Source: Rhodotorula mucilaginosa | Lineage: Eukaryota; Basidiomycota; Microbotryomycetes; Sporidiobolales; Sporidiobolaceae | NCBI GenBank assembly: GCA_034406715.1 | Contig: CP137865.1 | Span: 1,116,001-1,180,000, forward strand | Length of the DNA stretch: 64,000 nt | Direction: 5' to 3' | Shown: positions 13,401-23,392 of the stretch, piece by piece | How the letters are laid out: every line of letters begins with the position of its first letter | How positions within the stretch are numbered: position 1 is the stretch's first letter | The notes under the pieces: model-generated | The model's database searches: none | The model's input: the letters and a program-made list of their open reading frames with translations, nothing else | Told to the model about the DNA's origin: nothing | Program-made: the position numbers and the translations under genes

Positions 13401-13875
13401 CGCCAATGTCCTTTTCGGCGAGCGCGTGCTCGTCATAATCAGCTCCGGCGTTGGCCTTGACCTGGGCGAGACTTGCGATCCTCAGTTCGGACCCGACTGC
13501 AACGACGAGGTCTGCACCTCTGACGACTGCGACGTTGCTCGTCCGTGCGCCTCTGAGTCTCCGTTCTCGGTCCTTGATGGCCGATCTGGTCCCGGCATGG
13601 CGGTGCGAGCGAGCAGAAGGTGTTGAACGAGCGAGTGCGGCTGGCGATGTCGGCGGAGCAGCAGCCGGCGTCGACCTGCGGGCGATCGAGCCGAACAGGG
13701 ACTGGCTCGACGCCGAGTGCGAGATGGTCGCCTGTGCTCTCGCCTGTGCTCTCGCCTGCGCTGCTGGCGTCCCTGCTGCGGCTGCGTCCCCGAGAGAGTC
13801 CTGGTCGTCGAGTGAAGGTGGTGCTGGTGGAAGCGTCCACACCGGGTGCTGCGACAGCGCGTCGAGCCAGCTCAT
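10459..13875 (-). CDS. NUP82: Nucleoporin Nup82/Nup88 family
   Basis: Cytoplasmic-face nuclear pore subunit that anchors the mRNA-export platform (Nup159/Nsp1/Dbp5 in yeast). It starts MSWLDALSQHPVWTLP at 13875. The first ~520 residues resemble a beta-propeller: segments such as ASVLWHPLGADASSLILL, CTLREYTV and LTLYALMRNGDVVSLCPFLP are characteristic of Nup82/Nup88. The C-terminal third is coiled coil (RDLVSAADSVQSRLELQMRE, RQVDKLAELEKLRSDLGK), matching the region that forms the Nup82 hub. The last exon (about 10459-10550) adds LLSDTKKKVDRLASSL. An ARAQ repeat lies near the N-terminus, from a 12-bp tandem repeat at 13730-13762. Introns fall near 12,570-12,600, 13,030-13,160 and 13,265-13,395. 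It is divergent with MDJ1. Confidence 0.88.
13730..13762 (-). repeat. 12-bp in-frame tandem repeat in Nup82
   Basis: Two perfect copies and one partial, diverged copy of a 12-bp unit (GCCTGTGCTCTC on the plus strand). On the minus strand it encodes an ARAQ repeat in the disordered N-terminal region, so its length may vary without changing frame. Confidence 0.8.
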
Positions 13876-14176
13876 CCTGGTCTCTGCGTCTGTTTCGTAG
13901 CCTTCTTATCCACCCCGACTGTGCTGCTATGCGCCTGTTGGCTGATCTCGAGACGGCTGCTGAGAGGAGCAGGGCGGGGCTTCTCTCGTTCCGCGCGCCG
14001 CGCAAAGACAGGAGGAAATTCGAACCGGGTTCAGTCCGCGGAGAAAGCCACCACGCTCGCATAGCGAAGTACTAGAGCTTATGGGGGCTCCCCGGGTATC
14101 AAGGAGAGTGATAGTACACTGTCGTCAGACTCGAACTCCATACCGAAGTACCAAGTCCGGATGCATGACGACTTCG

Positions 14177-14194
14177 GAACTTTGAAGAATCTTC
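14177..14194 (+). promoter_or_regulatory. heat-shock element upstream of MDJ1
   Basis: Four contiguous 5-bp units in the alternating nGAAn/nTTCn arrangement: GAA-ct-TTg-aa-GAA-tc-TTC. Three units are perfect and one differs by one base. The site lies 59 bp before the MDJ1 ATG at 14253, in the divergent NUP82-MDJ1 promoter. Hsf1 control of DnaJ genes is well established in fungi, so this is the likely stress switch for MDJ1; direct binding is inferred. Confidence 0.72.
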
Positions 14195-14252
14195 AAGTTG
14201 GTTAAGTTGGGCTCCTCGTCTGCTTCCTCTACATTAGACTAGAGTAAGGCCA

Positions 14253-16653
14253 ATGGCACCGAGACCGCCAGCACAGTTCGTGCACTGGCTGCCAGCTAGG
14301 CCAGCCAGGTGCAGCCCGCGCCACTTTGTCGCTCCCGTCACTGCTCCTCATCCGGCTTCCGCATCGACTTCCGCCAGCAGCACTCGCTGTGCACCGCGCA
14401 GGCTGCTGACGACTTCGCAGAGTCGCCCACGAGTGCACTTGGGCTCGAAGCGGTCGTTCAGGTCCGCCGACGACCTCGCAGACTGGCTCGCCGGTACGAG
14501 GCCGCACAAAGTGAGTCTTCCTCTGCGAATCATCGCGCATCCATTTATGCACCCGCTCGGCCCGAGAGGAGAGTCGGTTCGTAGGCGAGTACTGACAATC
14601 GTTTTGCGAGCCTGCAGCGCGCATTCCACGCTAGCCGGTCGCAGCTCGCCAAGAACCCGTACACCGTCCTCGGAGTCGGCAAGGATGCTTCGACCAGCGA
14701 GATCAAGAAGAATTACTACCAGGTGCGTGGATCGACTCGATTGGAAACAGGACCGTGCTGATGCATACAACTCTCGCTTGCAGCTCGCGAAAAAGTATCA
14801 CCCCGACTCGAGCAAGGAACCCGGTGCCAAGGAAAAGTTTGTCGAGATCCAGGAAGCCTACGACGTCAGTTTCAGCCATTAACGGGTTGCCCAACAAGTC
14901 TATTCTGCTGACTGACCAACACTTCCCCCGCCGACAGACTCTCTCGGACGACAAGAAGCGCGCCGATTACGACCGGTTCGGCTCTGCATCCCAACAACCC
15001 GGCTTCGACTCGGACGCCTACGCTCGCGCGACGTCCTCGTTCGGCGGCGCCGGCTTTGGCGACTTCTTCGGTGGTGGTGCAGGTGGACCTGGAGGTGCCG
15101 ACATCTTCGAGTCGCTGTTCGGCGCCTTTGGCCGAGGTGGCGCGGCCGGACCTCGACAGCAGGCCGTTCGCGGCGACGACATCGAAGTCTCGATCTCGGT
15201 GCCGTTCCTGCAGGCTGCCAAGGGCACCTCCAAGACGATTACGATCAGTCCCGTCGTTGACTGCCACACGTGCCACGGGTCCGGCCTGAAGGAAGGTCTT
15301 CAAAAGACGACGTGCGGCTCGTGCGGCGGTACCGGAACCCGGACGTTCACGATCCAGAGCGGGTTCCAGATGGCGTCGACCTGCGCGACCTGCGGCGGTA
15401 GCGGCTCGGTCGCTCCTCCCGGTTCGAACTGCGGTACCTGCGCCGGTGTCGGCAAGGTTCGCGAGCGGAGGACCATCGAAGTCAAGGTCCCGCCCGGCGT
15501 CGACGACGGCATGCGGATCCGCCTCGACGGCAAGGGCGACGCGCCCCTGAACGGTGCCGGTCGCAGTGGCGGCACCCCCGGAGACTTGTTTGTGCGGATC
15601 AACGTCCAGCCTTCCAAGGTCTTTACTCGGCAGGGCAGCAACCTGTACCAGACTGTCAGCGTCCCGTTCTACACCGCCATCTTGGGCGGTCGCGCACCCG
15701 TCAAGACGCTCGACCGAGACGTCGAAGTGCGTGTCCCGCAGGGCACTCAGCCGGGAGAGGAGATGGTCATGCGCGGCCGAGGCGTCAAGAAGCTGTACCG
15801 CGACGACTATGGCGACCTCGTCGTCAAGTTCAACGTGACGATGCCGCGGTCCCTCTCGCCGGCACAGCGACGCATCCTGCAGCAGTACGTGCAGGAGACT
15901 GAAGCACCGGGTTCGACGCCGTTCTCGTCGGGCTCGTACACCCCGTCGTCGCCTCCGCCGTCTTCCGGTGCCGCCGCTTCCGACTCCACCGACACTTCCT
16001 CTTCCTCTTCTACCTCGAAATCGAAATCGGCGTCATCATCAGCTCCGCGAGTGGATGCGGACGCGCCCGGCTTCACGCAGCAGGCGCGACCACCTCCTTC
16101 CGACTCCGACGCGGGCAGCAGCAGGCCGCAGTGGTGGGCGACCATGAGCGACGACATCACTTCGACCAAGCCGGCCGAGAGTGCTGCGGCGGCCGAGCAC
16201 ACCATCGAAGAGAAGCTCGAGGAAGCGAAGGAGAAGTTTGAAGAGGTCGCCAAGGAGGAGGTCAACAACCTCGAGCGGGACGCCGAGATTGCTGCTGCGA
16301 CTGAGACTGCGACTGCGACTGGGGAGCCGTCGTCCGCGGCGGCCACCGAGACGAAGGAGGCGTCGCCAGATTCGGAGGCGGTCAAGAAGGACAAGGGCAG
16401 CGAGGAAGGCGACCACACGCTGCTCGGTGATCTCTGGAAAGGTGCGAAAAAGTGGTTCCAACCGAAGTAAACTTTGGAGGCTCTTTCGACTGACGCACGC
16501 GGGTTCGTCCTTCCTCACTCCTCTGTCTCCGTAATTGCCGATGCTCTCTTTGCCAACTCTACTCCGTGTACAGCTGGCAAAGAAAAGCTCAAGCACGCCA
16601 AGGAGGCCGTCAAGTGCGACAAGGAGGAGGAATCGAAGAAAGAAACGAAATAG
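14253..16653 (+). CDS. MDJ1: Mitochondrial DnaJ co-chaperone Mdj1
   Basis: Type I J-protein of the mitochondrial matrix that stimulates Hsp70 (Ssc1) and helps protein folding. Exons 14253-14510, 14618-14722, 14784-14864, 14938-16441 and 16574-16653 give 675 residues. The Arg/Ser/Ala-rich N-terminus with RAFHAS before the J domain is a plausible presequence. The J domain carries the essential HPD (KKYHPDSS). A Gly/Phe-rich linker follows, then four CxxCxGxG zinc motifs (CHTCHGSG, CGSCGGTG, CATCGGSG, CGTCAGVG; the last has Ala for the first Gly). The substrate-binding C-terminal domain ends near QRRILQQYVQE. After it comes an unusual ~190-residue tail, Ser/Pro-rich then acidic and helical. If the last intron (16442-16573) is retained, a stop at 16468-16470 gives a shorter 658-residue form ending KKWFQPK. 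Confidence 0.93.
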
Positions 16654-17263
16654 ACGCCTCTCTATACGCCGATCACCACTCACGCATCTATGAGCGCGGT
16701 CCCAGTTCTTGTATCATCTTCTGCATCTCCCTGCAACGCATCACAAAGTGTTCATATATCGCTCTCCTCGGCCATTGGAATCTAACTTTAGTAATTAAGT
16801 GTCTGCAAGCATTCGTAATGGCCCCATCCGACCCGTGCCATCCTGTTCCAGCCACTTCCTGTCGACCGCCGGTCACCTTCCCTTCCGAGACAATCGATGT
16901 CTGCTGTCCCGGCGCTCCTGTGATTTGCGTGCTTCAGACGCTGTATGCAAGTGCGGGCTGCAACCAGTCTCGATCGCTACACCTCCCGGCTTCATGGTCC
17001 GTTCCGCTTTGCTAAACTTGTTGCTAAGCCAAAGCTTGCGCCAGCCTCGCACGGCTACAGTGCTCGCGCGGGATCTTTCCTCAGCGTCTCCTTCTGAGCT
17101 GGACCTACTCCGCAGCGGGAGCTAGCCACAGCCGCTGGCAATCTCCTCCACATCTGCGAGATAGTCCCGCATCGTCGCATCGTCACCGAAGCTGGGGAAG
17201 GACTTGAACTCGCTGTACTCCCTACACTACCCGTCATCCTTCCGAGCGCTCAACATACTCTCT
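16654..17263. other. intergenic between MDJ1 and the Cys-rich gene
   Basis: About 610 bp holding the MDJ1 3' region and the promoter of the secreted Cys-rich gene. An AT-richer patch around 16,735-16,800 contains an inverted CCAAT (CCATTGG near 16,772). Short open frames here look like chance. No RNA gene was recognised. Confidence 0.55.
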
Positions 17264-18106
17264 ATGTCGCTCAGTACTTTGCGCACGGCTGTCGCGCTCG
17301 CCGTTCTCGTTCTCGTAGTTTCCGTCCTCGCTGCCGGCCATGAACCGCAGACGATCCGGCAACGAAGGCATCAAGGCAAGGCGCGCAGTTGGTGCGTATC
17401 TTTGTGTCGTGAACCCTTGCACGGGCCTTTGCGCTGACACCCGGCGGTGAGCCTTCAGGGGCCAGAAGGCCGATTCCGTCGCTCGTCGCGGTCTCCTCGA
17501 AAAGCCCGACTCAAGCTCGGCAAATCGCACCGCACTCGATACCAGTGCAAGCAATTCGTCACCACTCACTAAGACGTCCCCGTGTGGGTTCAAGAAGCAG
17601 GCGAAACGGTTGCGTCGCCGGGGTTGCAACCGAAAGGCAAAACTGGGAGAACGCTGTCAACCGGCGCAGGGCCTTTGCTGGTACGTCTCCTTATCTACTA
17701 CCCGTGCGAGTGCCTAAGGGCACTCTGCCTGAGGCGGAAGAGCTGATCTCTCCCATCTGTGCGCTTGCAGCGACGCCAAGTCGAGCTGTCTGGACGGTTA
17801 CTGCACAGCGCAGTGTTCGTCGGACTCGCTCGAAGGTTATTGCGACGCGTCGACGCCGTGCAACGCAAATCTCGGCTACGTCTGCCAGGCTGGACCGTGC
17901 CGACCACCGATCGGGGCGGTCCGCGTCTTGACGAACGAAGCTTGCGACCAAGGGGAGGGGGATACTCGATTCTGGTACGCAGAGTTTCCACCTTCCTTCC
18001 ATGTGCCTACTCGAAGTTCACTGAGTGCCTAGTCTGCGTCCGCAGTCTGCCCGGCAGAGGTATCTGTACAGATGGCGTCTGCGTTCCTTGCAGCTTGAGT
18101 AGATGA
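17264..18106 (+). CDS. Small secreted cysteine-rich protein, function unknown
   Basis: Exons 17264-17391, 17459-17680, 17771-17974 and 18046-18106 give 204 residues. Residues ~1-24 form a signal peptide with a strong hydrophobic core (VALAVLVLVVSVLAAG). A Ser/Asn-rich stretch and a basic stretch (KKQAKRLRRRGCNRK) follow. The last ~110 residues hold most of 17 cysteines, with spacing such as SCLDGYCTAQC, GYCDASTPC, GYVCQAGPC and GICTDGVCVPC, indicating many disulphides outside the cell. No membrane segment or GPI signal is seen after the signal peptide. I do not recognise the fold. It could be a wall-associated protein, a protease-inhibitor-like knot or an effector-like protein. All four exons join in frame at consensus sites, which supports a real gene. 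It lies just upstream of the transporter-glycosyltransferase fusion on the same strand. Confidence 0.72.
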
Positions 18107-18568
18107 GGCAATTTGCTCGAAATGACTCGCGATTACTAGCTCGCACGATATCGCGAGACGACGAAAAGAAGTGCAGCGGACTCGTGCTCGGGAGAGAACT
18201 TCACTCCGGTCTATACAGGAGCTGCTCTACTCCGAACGTGCGGCTGCGCAGTTGGCGTCAAGCTTCAAACGGCACGTGCCGCGAAATCCGATTCGACTTG
18301 GCTGGCTCGCTGGCCAGCCCCTCTTCATCCCGTCCTGCTCCCATCATCGTCCCGTGCTGATTTCCTGAGAAGCTCGGCGCAGCCATCCCGCATCGCCCAC
18401 GGCTACTGCCCGAATCGGGCCGGCTGCGCCACTCGCTATGCTGGATCAACGTGATTTTGCTCTCAAGGCTTTGCTGGCGCTCACGCCGTCGCTTGCGTCG
18501 CGACCAGCAATCCTGCCAAGCTCCAACGACTGGCTGCTATACTGCGACGCCTCGCAGATCTTCCGAAG
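18107..18568. promoter_or_regulatory. intergenic promoter with CACGTG palindrome and hairpin
   Basis: 462 bp upstream of the transporter-glycosyltransferase fusion. It holds a perfect 10-bp palindrome centred on an E-box, GGCACGTGCC, at 18271-18280. A 7-bp inverted repeat follows, GGCTGGC (18300-18306) and GCCAGCC (18313-18319) with a 6-nt loop. E-boxes of this type are bound by bHLH factors such as Cbf1 or Pho4; which factor, if any, is inferred. Confidence 0.45.
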
Positions 18569-21500
18569 ATGAGTCGAGCTGTCGGGACGCGAGCCTACTC
18601 GCTCGTGACGCTCTGTTTGCTGTCGACTGTTCTCGGCATTCTGTACGTTCACAATTCTTGCGCCTTTATTCTCGGAGAACGAAGAACGACCACGCTCATT
18701 CCATCTCTCCCGATAGTGTCCATCGAACGCATGCTCAACATCGACCCGAACGAGCAGCGCCGCGTTCCTCCAGCCTCATCCTGGTGACTGGTAAGCCACG
18801 AGGCAGTTCTGTACCCCAAACACCATCAGCCTGCGGTGAGCTGATCTCAAAGTGAATCCTCTCAGAGCTGCTCAAGCTGGCGGTGCTGATCGGCCTCGCA
18901 GCCGTCGAGTGCATCAGCGAGAAAGCAAAACTCGCCGGATTACTGTACAACTTGCCACGCCACGAGTCGCGACGCGACAGCGGGCACTCGGAGGAAATCA
19001 ACACGCAGGCGACAGCATCGCACAAGCTTCCTCCTCCGCGACTTCCGCCGCCGCCGACTATCGATGCCGCGTACGCCGTTCGTCAGAAGCGCGCGGACCG
19101 GCGCGCGACGTTGCCCGTTTCAAACGTCGAGGTGACGCTCGACGCGCCGTTGACTCCGCTGGTCATGTCTCTCCCCGCCAAGATTCACTGCGCGCCCTTG
19201 ATGAAGCGAAGCAGTGGGTCCAGCGCAGACGAAAAAGTCTCTCCTTCTATCCGGGAGGAAGTCGAGGCGCGTGCCCACTGGGTCCGCCGCGCAGAGCTCG
19301 GCGTGGCTTCGCTGCTCGTCGAAGATATCTTCTCGGGCGATTGGTGGGTGATGGCGATCCCGGCCGTTCTGTACGCCGTCCAGAACAACGTCCTGTACGT
19401 GTCGTTTGCTACCTCGTCCTCCGCGCGCAGAATCGCTGATTTCAGGCCTACAGCTACGTCGCTGCACGCATCCTCACCGTGCCAGTGTTCCAGGTGCTTC
19501 TACAGCTGCGACCCCCCGTCACGGCACTCTGCACCATGTTCATCCTCGGCCGCCGCATCATCGCTCTTCAATGGATCGCTCTCGTCATCCTCGGTCTCGG
19601 AATCGTGTGCATGCATCTCGGCGCCGTCGACTACAAGTCGGGTCGTCAGCATGGCCTCCTGCACTATGGCTTGCACGATGGGACGGCGAGCGATCACGCG
19701 CCGGGCTTGGTTGCCGCGATCATTTCCAGCTTCGCCGGCGCTTTCGCCGCGACCTACTTCGAGCACGTCGTCAAGCAGCGAACGGCGGCGGAGGGAGGCG
19801 GTAGTCTCTCTCCGACGCCGGAGCGGCTCTGGGTCCGCTGCATACAACTGTCGATGTTCAGCTGCCTGATCGGCTTCGGCATGAGCTTGTTTCAGGGAGA
19901 TCGTGCCCACCTCGATGCCATCAGCAACGTCGCGCTCGGTCTCAAGAACCTGCACGATCCCCTCCAGCCGTGGTACGCGCCGATTGCGAGCCTGCGGAGC
20001 GGCTTCTTCGACGGATTCACGGCTTCGACTTGGCTCATCGCCGGCGTCCAAGCGTTGACCGGCGTCGCCATCGCGGCCGCGATTCAGCAGGCCGACACGC
20101 TCGCAAAAGATTTCACCCTCGCCATCTCGGTCGTTCTTGCGTTCGCCTTCGCGCTCATCGTCGAGGTGCAGCCGGTCCCGACGCTCTCGTACTTTGGTGC
20201 CGCTGCCATCGTCCTCGCCGCCCTCTCGTATCGCACCGCAGGCGCCAACCCGGCGTTTCACATCGAAGTGGACCGATCGCGGGTTCTCATCACACTCCTC
20301 GTCGCTGCCGGCATCGTCTACCTCTTGTCGTTGCCGTCCGGTGACGGCTTCGCCGTGCGTGCGACGGTCGGGAAAGTGCCCGGATACGCCGCGTCGCTGA
20401 GCAAAGCGTTACTCCCGACGGCGAACTCGGCGGCTCCGACGGTGGTACCGCGCGAGGCAGTCGCTGCGGTCGACCCCCGACCTTCCATCGCGATCGTCGA
20501 CATGACGCTCGTCAACGAACCGCTGGCCGCCGCGGCGAGCGGCGTCTGCGGACTTGGCACTCATGCCTACAGGGAGTCCACCTGGGCGCCGTTCGGCTTC
20601 CCGATCCCGGTGCCGCCGGATTACCCATACTGGGTCATGAAGACGGATCAGTACGCGCTCGACGACATCCTGACGACCAAGTTCGCCACCTACGCCCGCT
20701 CGGTCCCGCTCTTGTCGTCGCCTCCTCCCGACTTCCTCTACATGCCGGTCCTGTCAGAGGTCTGGGCGAACGCGTGGGGCTGCGACGCGCCCGAATGGAA
20801 GCAGGCGGCGATGCGTGCGACTCAGTTCCTGCGCGACTTGGCGAAAAGCGTCGGAGATACCAGCTATCCGCCGATCATCTTGCCGATCACGACTATACGG
20901 AGCAACATGGACTGGGTCTTGACCCCGGAACTCATGGATGAGCTCAAAGACAAGGTCGTCCTCGTCTCGATCGAGAACGCGCCGAAAGCCCACCCCGAAG
21001 GGCTCAAATACCTCATCGACGTCCCTTGTAAGCGTATTTACTCACTATTCCGGTCGAGGTACGGGGACTAACTCGCTGCTCTTTGCAGATCCGACCTCTT
21101 TCCATCTCTCCGAGCAGCTCAAGGGCAAGAAGACCACGCTCGACGATTACTTCCTGAATAGACCTCGCCCATACTTGTGAGTCGCCCGCTTCCTTCAGCT
21201 CTCCGTGTCGAAACGACGACTGACGAAGCCGCGCGCAGGGTCCATTACGGTGCCGCGCAAACGCACCCGTGGGCGAAATCTTCGAGCGATCCGTTCAACG
21301 GTTTCGCGTTGCGCGCTGCGCTCGCCGCCGAGCTCAGGACGTACCAAGAGACGCACGCAGACAACCGCACGGCGCCAAAAGTCAAATGGGACGACATTAC
21401 GAACTCGGTCGAGCGAGCGCAGAACCTCACGCCGATCCATGCCGACATGGAGCGGTCGATGTTCTGTTTGATGCCGGCCGGCGATTCACCCTCTCGGCGC

Positions 21501-22013
21501 GCGTTCTACGAAGCGATCCAGCTCGGTTGTATACCCGTCATCTTCCGCGAGAAGAGCTACGGACGGCTGTTCCCCTCGACGGAAATGGTCAACGACGTCT
21601 CGCGGTACACCATCTTTGTCGACGAGGCGGCGTACCTCTCCGGGACGGGACCGACCTTGATGGAGCAACTGAGCGACATCAGCCTCGGCGAGATCCGCGC
21701 CAAGCAGGAGTACCTCCTGAAAGTCGCGCCAAAGTTGCAGTGGGCGCTGCCCGAACTCGACGAGTGGATCCCGCTCACGAACCCGCGCGGGGCGGTGCCG
21801 ATCGCTGGCATGCCCGTCTGGAACCGCACGGTCGCGCTCGAGAGAATCAAGGACGACGAGCCGCTCGAGGACGCGTTCGCGCTTCTGTTGAAGGAGCTGA
21901 CGGCGATTCGAGATGGACAATGGCGCGGACGACATGCGCACGATTTGCGTCGCGGTCTACGTCGGTTCGCGGTGGGACGGTTGGCTAAGCAGCTGCTCGC
22001 TCATTTCGAGTGA
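18569..22013 (+). CDS. Nucleotide-sugar transporter fused to exostosin (GT47) glycosyltransferase
   Basis: Exons 18569-18642, 18717-18790, 18866-19398, 19446-21027, 21089-21176 and 21239-22013 give 1,041 residues. Residues ~10-500 match the SLC35A-type nucleotide-sugar transporter family (UDP-Gal/UDP-GlcNAc/CMP-sialate): SSLILVTELLKLAVLI, IPAVLYAVQNNVLY, VFQVLLQLRPPVTAL and LQWIALVILGLGIV, then several more helices to YFGAAAIVLAALSY. One further helix (RVLITLLVAAGIVYLLSLPS, about 500-520) could act as the stem anchor. Residues ~590-990 resemble exostosin, with the diagnostic SMFCLMPAGDSPSRR and AIQLGCIPVIF at ~850-880. Transporters of this family import activated sugars into the Golgi, where GT47 enzymes work, so the fusion would couple supply and use. 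Exon 4 is a single 1,582-nt exon crossing both parts, so a false merge of two genes is unlikely. Donor and acceptor sugars are unknown. Confidence 0.87.
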
Positions 22014-22280
22014 GACGCAGCGATGTAGTCGGGGAGGAATTGCCTCATCTCATCGGTAGATTTTCATGTGTTCCGTAGTCTGTACAAAGCTGTTTTTGCC
22101 ATTTTTTTCTGCGACGTTTCTCAGCACAGGCGATCTCAACACAGGCCAGAACTGTGTCCGAGTCGTTTCGCGCGGCTGAAAGAAATTCTGAATCGCTTTT
22201 ACATGGTCGAGTATCACACACAGAACGTCCGTCTCTCCAAACGTGCCCTCCCCTCTCTGGGGCTTCTCCGCGTGGCGCTC

Positions 22281-23392
22281 TCAGTACCCACCAGCGCCCG
22301 GAGCGGTCTCTCCCTCGCGGCGGAGACTCAGCAAGAGGTCCTTGAACCGGGACAGGTCCTGCTTGCTCTTGGTGGTCGTCTTGGACCGCGAGTCTTGCAG
22401 GTCGACGAGGGTGCAGATCCGTTCCCACGTTGTGCCCTTGGCGAGCGAGTCCGTCAACTCGGTCTTGAACGCCTCTTCGTCGTCCCTGCGGGGTTTGGTC
22501 GACGGTGAGTTTGACGAGAGCAACGAGCCAATCGAGCGCCGGTCTAGGCAACAACGCCAAGGCGCACGTACTTGTTCTGCGCAATCGCCTTTTCCTTTTT
22601 GGCGTTGTAGTCTTTGTAAAAGTTGTCGATGGCATTCCGGGCCTTTGCGATCGTGTCCTCCTTCTTGCGCGCCGCCTCCTCTTCCCGCTTGGCGATGTCG
22701 GCTTTTTGTTGCTCGCGCCAGTTACTGCGGGGACAGCAGAGTACAGCTTAGTGGCCAGGATCGAGATAGACAAGCAGCTGCGCGCAACCGTCGCGGCAAA
22801 CACTTGAAGACAACGCGTGCTTGTACTGACGGGTAGGAGTCGCGGGACCGAGTCAAACTCACCGGATAAACTCTGACTCTCCTTCTTCCTGCGGCGCGGG
22901 AGCAGGTGTGGAAGCAGCGGGCGGCGAGAAAGCGGCGGGTTCGTGTGTTGGAGTCCCGTTCAGACCGTTCTCGTGGGGCTGCAAAAGCAAGGTGCGGGCG
23001 ATCAGTCCAAGAGTTCCGGCACACCCCGCCATGCAAAGACTGACCTGTTCGCTGGGAATCTCGATCTCTGGGTACTCTTGTTCGAACGCGGCAAACTCGT
23101 TGGTGCCCGTGACCGAGACTTGTTGCGGGACCTGACTCGCGGCGGCGGGTGCAGATGCGGACGTCGGAGAAGAGACGGTGGCGGCAAAGTCGCCGAGGGC
23201 ATCGTCGTCTCCGCCGTCAAGATCGGGGAACGCGGCTGCCGACTGCTCGTAGTCCTTGTCCGGCTGGTTCGAGTCGGCGGGGGACGCGAACGAGCTGGCG
23301 TCGGCGCCGAGGGCAGCGCGTTCGCGGGCGAGGAAGTCACTCGCCGGGTCCTGCTGTTGCTGGCTAGCGTCCGATCCAAACAGGTCTTCCAT
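22281..23392 (-). CDS. CLC1: Clathrin light chain
   Basis: Regulatory subunit of the clathrin triskelion in endocytosis and Golgi-endosome transport. The ATG at 23392 gives MEDLFGSD, followed by an acidic, Ala/Ser-rich N-terminal region containing [12 protein letters not shown], which matches the conserved light-chain acidic segment. The central heavy-chain-binding helix reads [20 protein letters not shown] then [15 protein letters not shown]. The C-terminus ([16 protein letters not shown], then [15 protein letters not shown]) matches the family's conserved end. Introns interrupt the gene near 22,985-23,040, 22,730-22,860 and 22,500-22,570. The stop is at 22281, 268 bp from the end of the convergent fusion gene. 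Confidence 0.92.
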
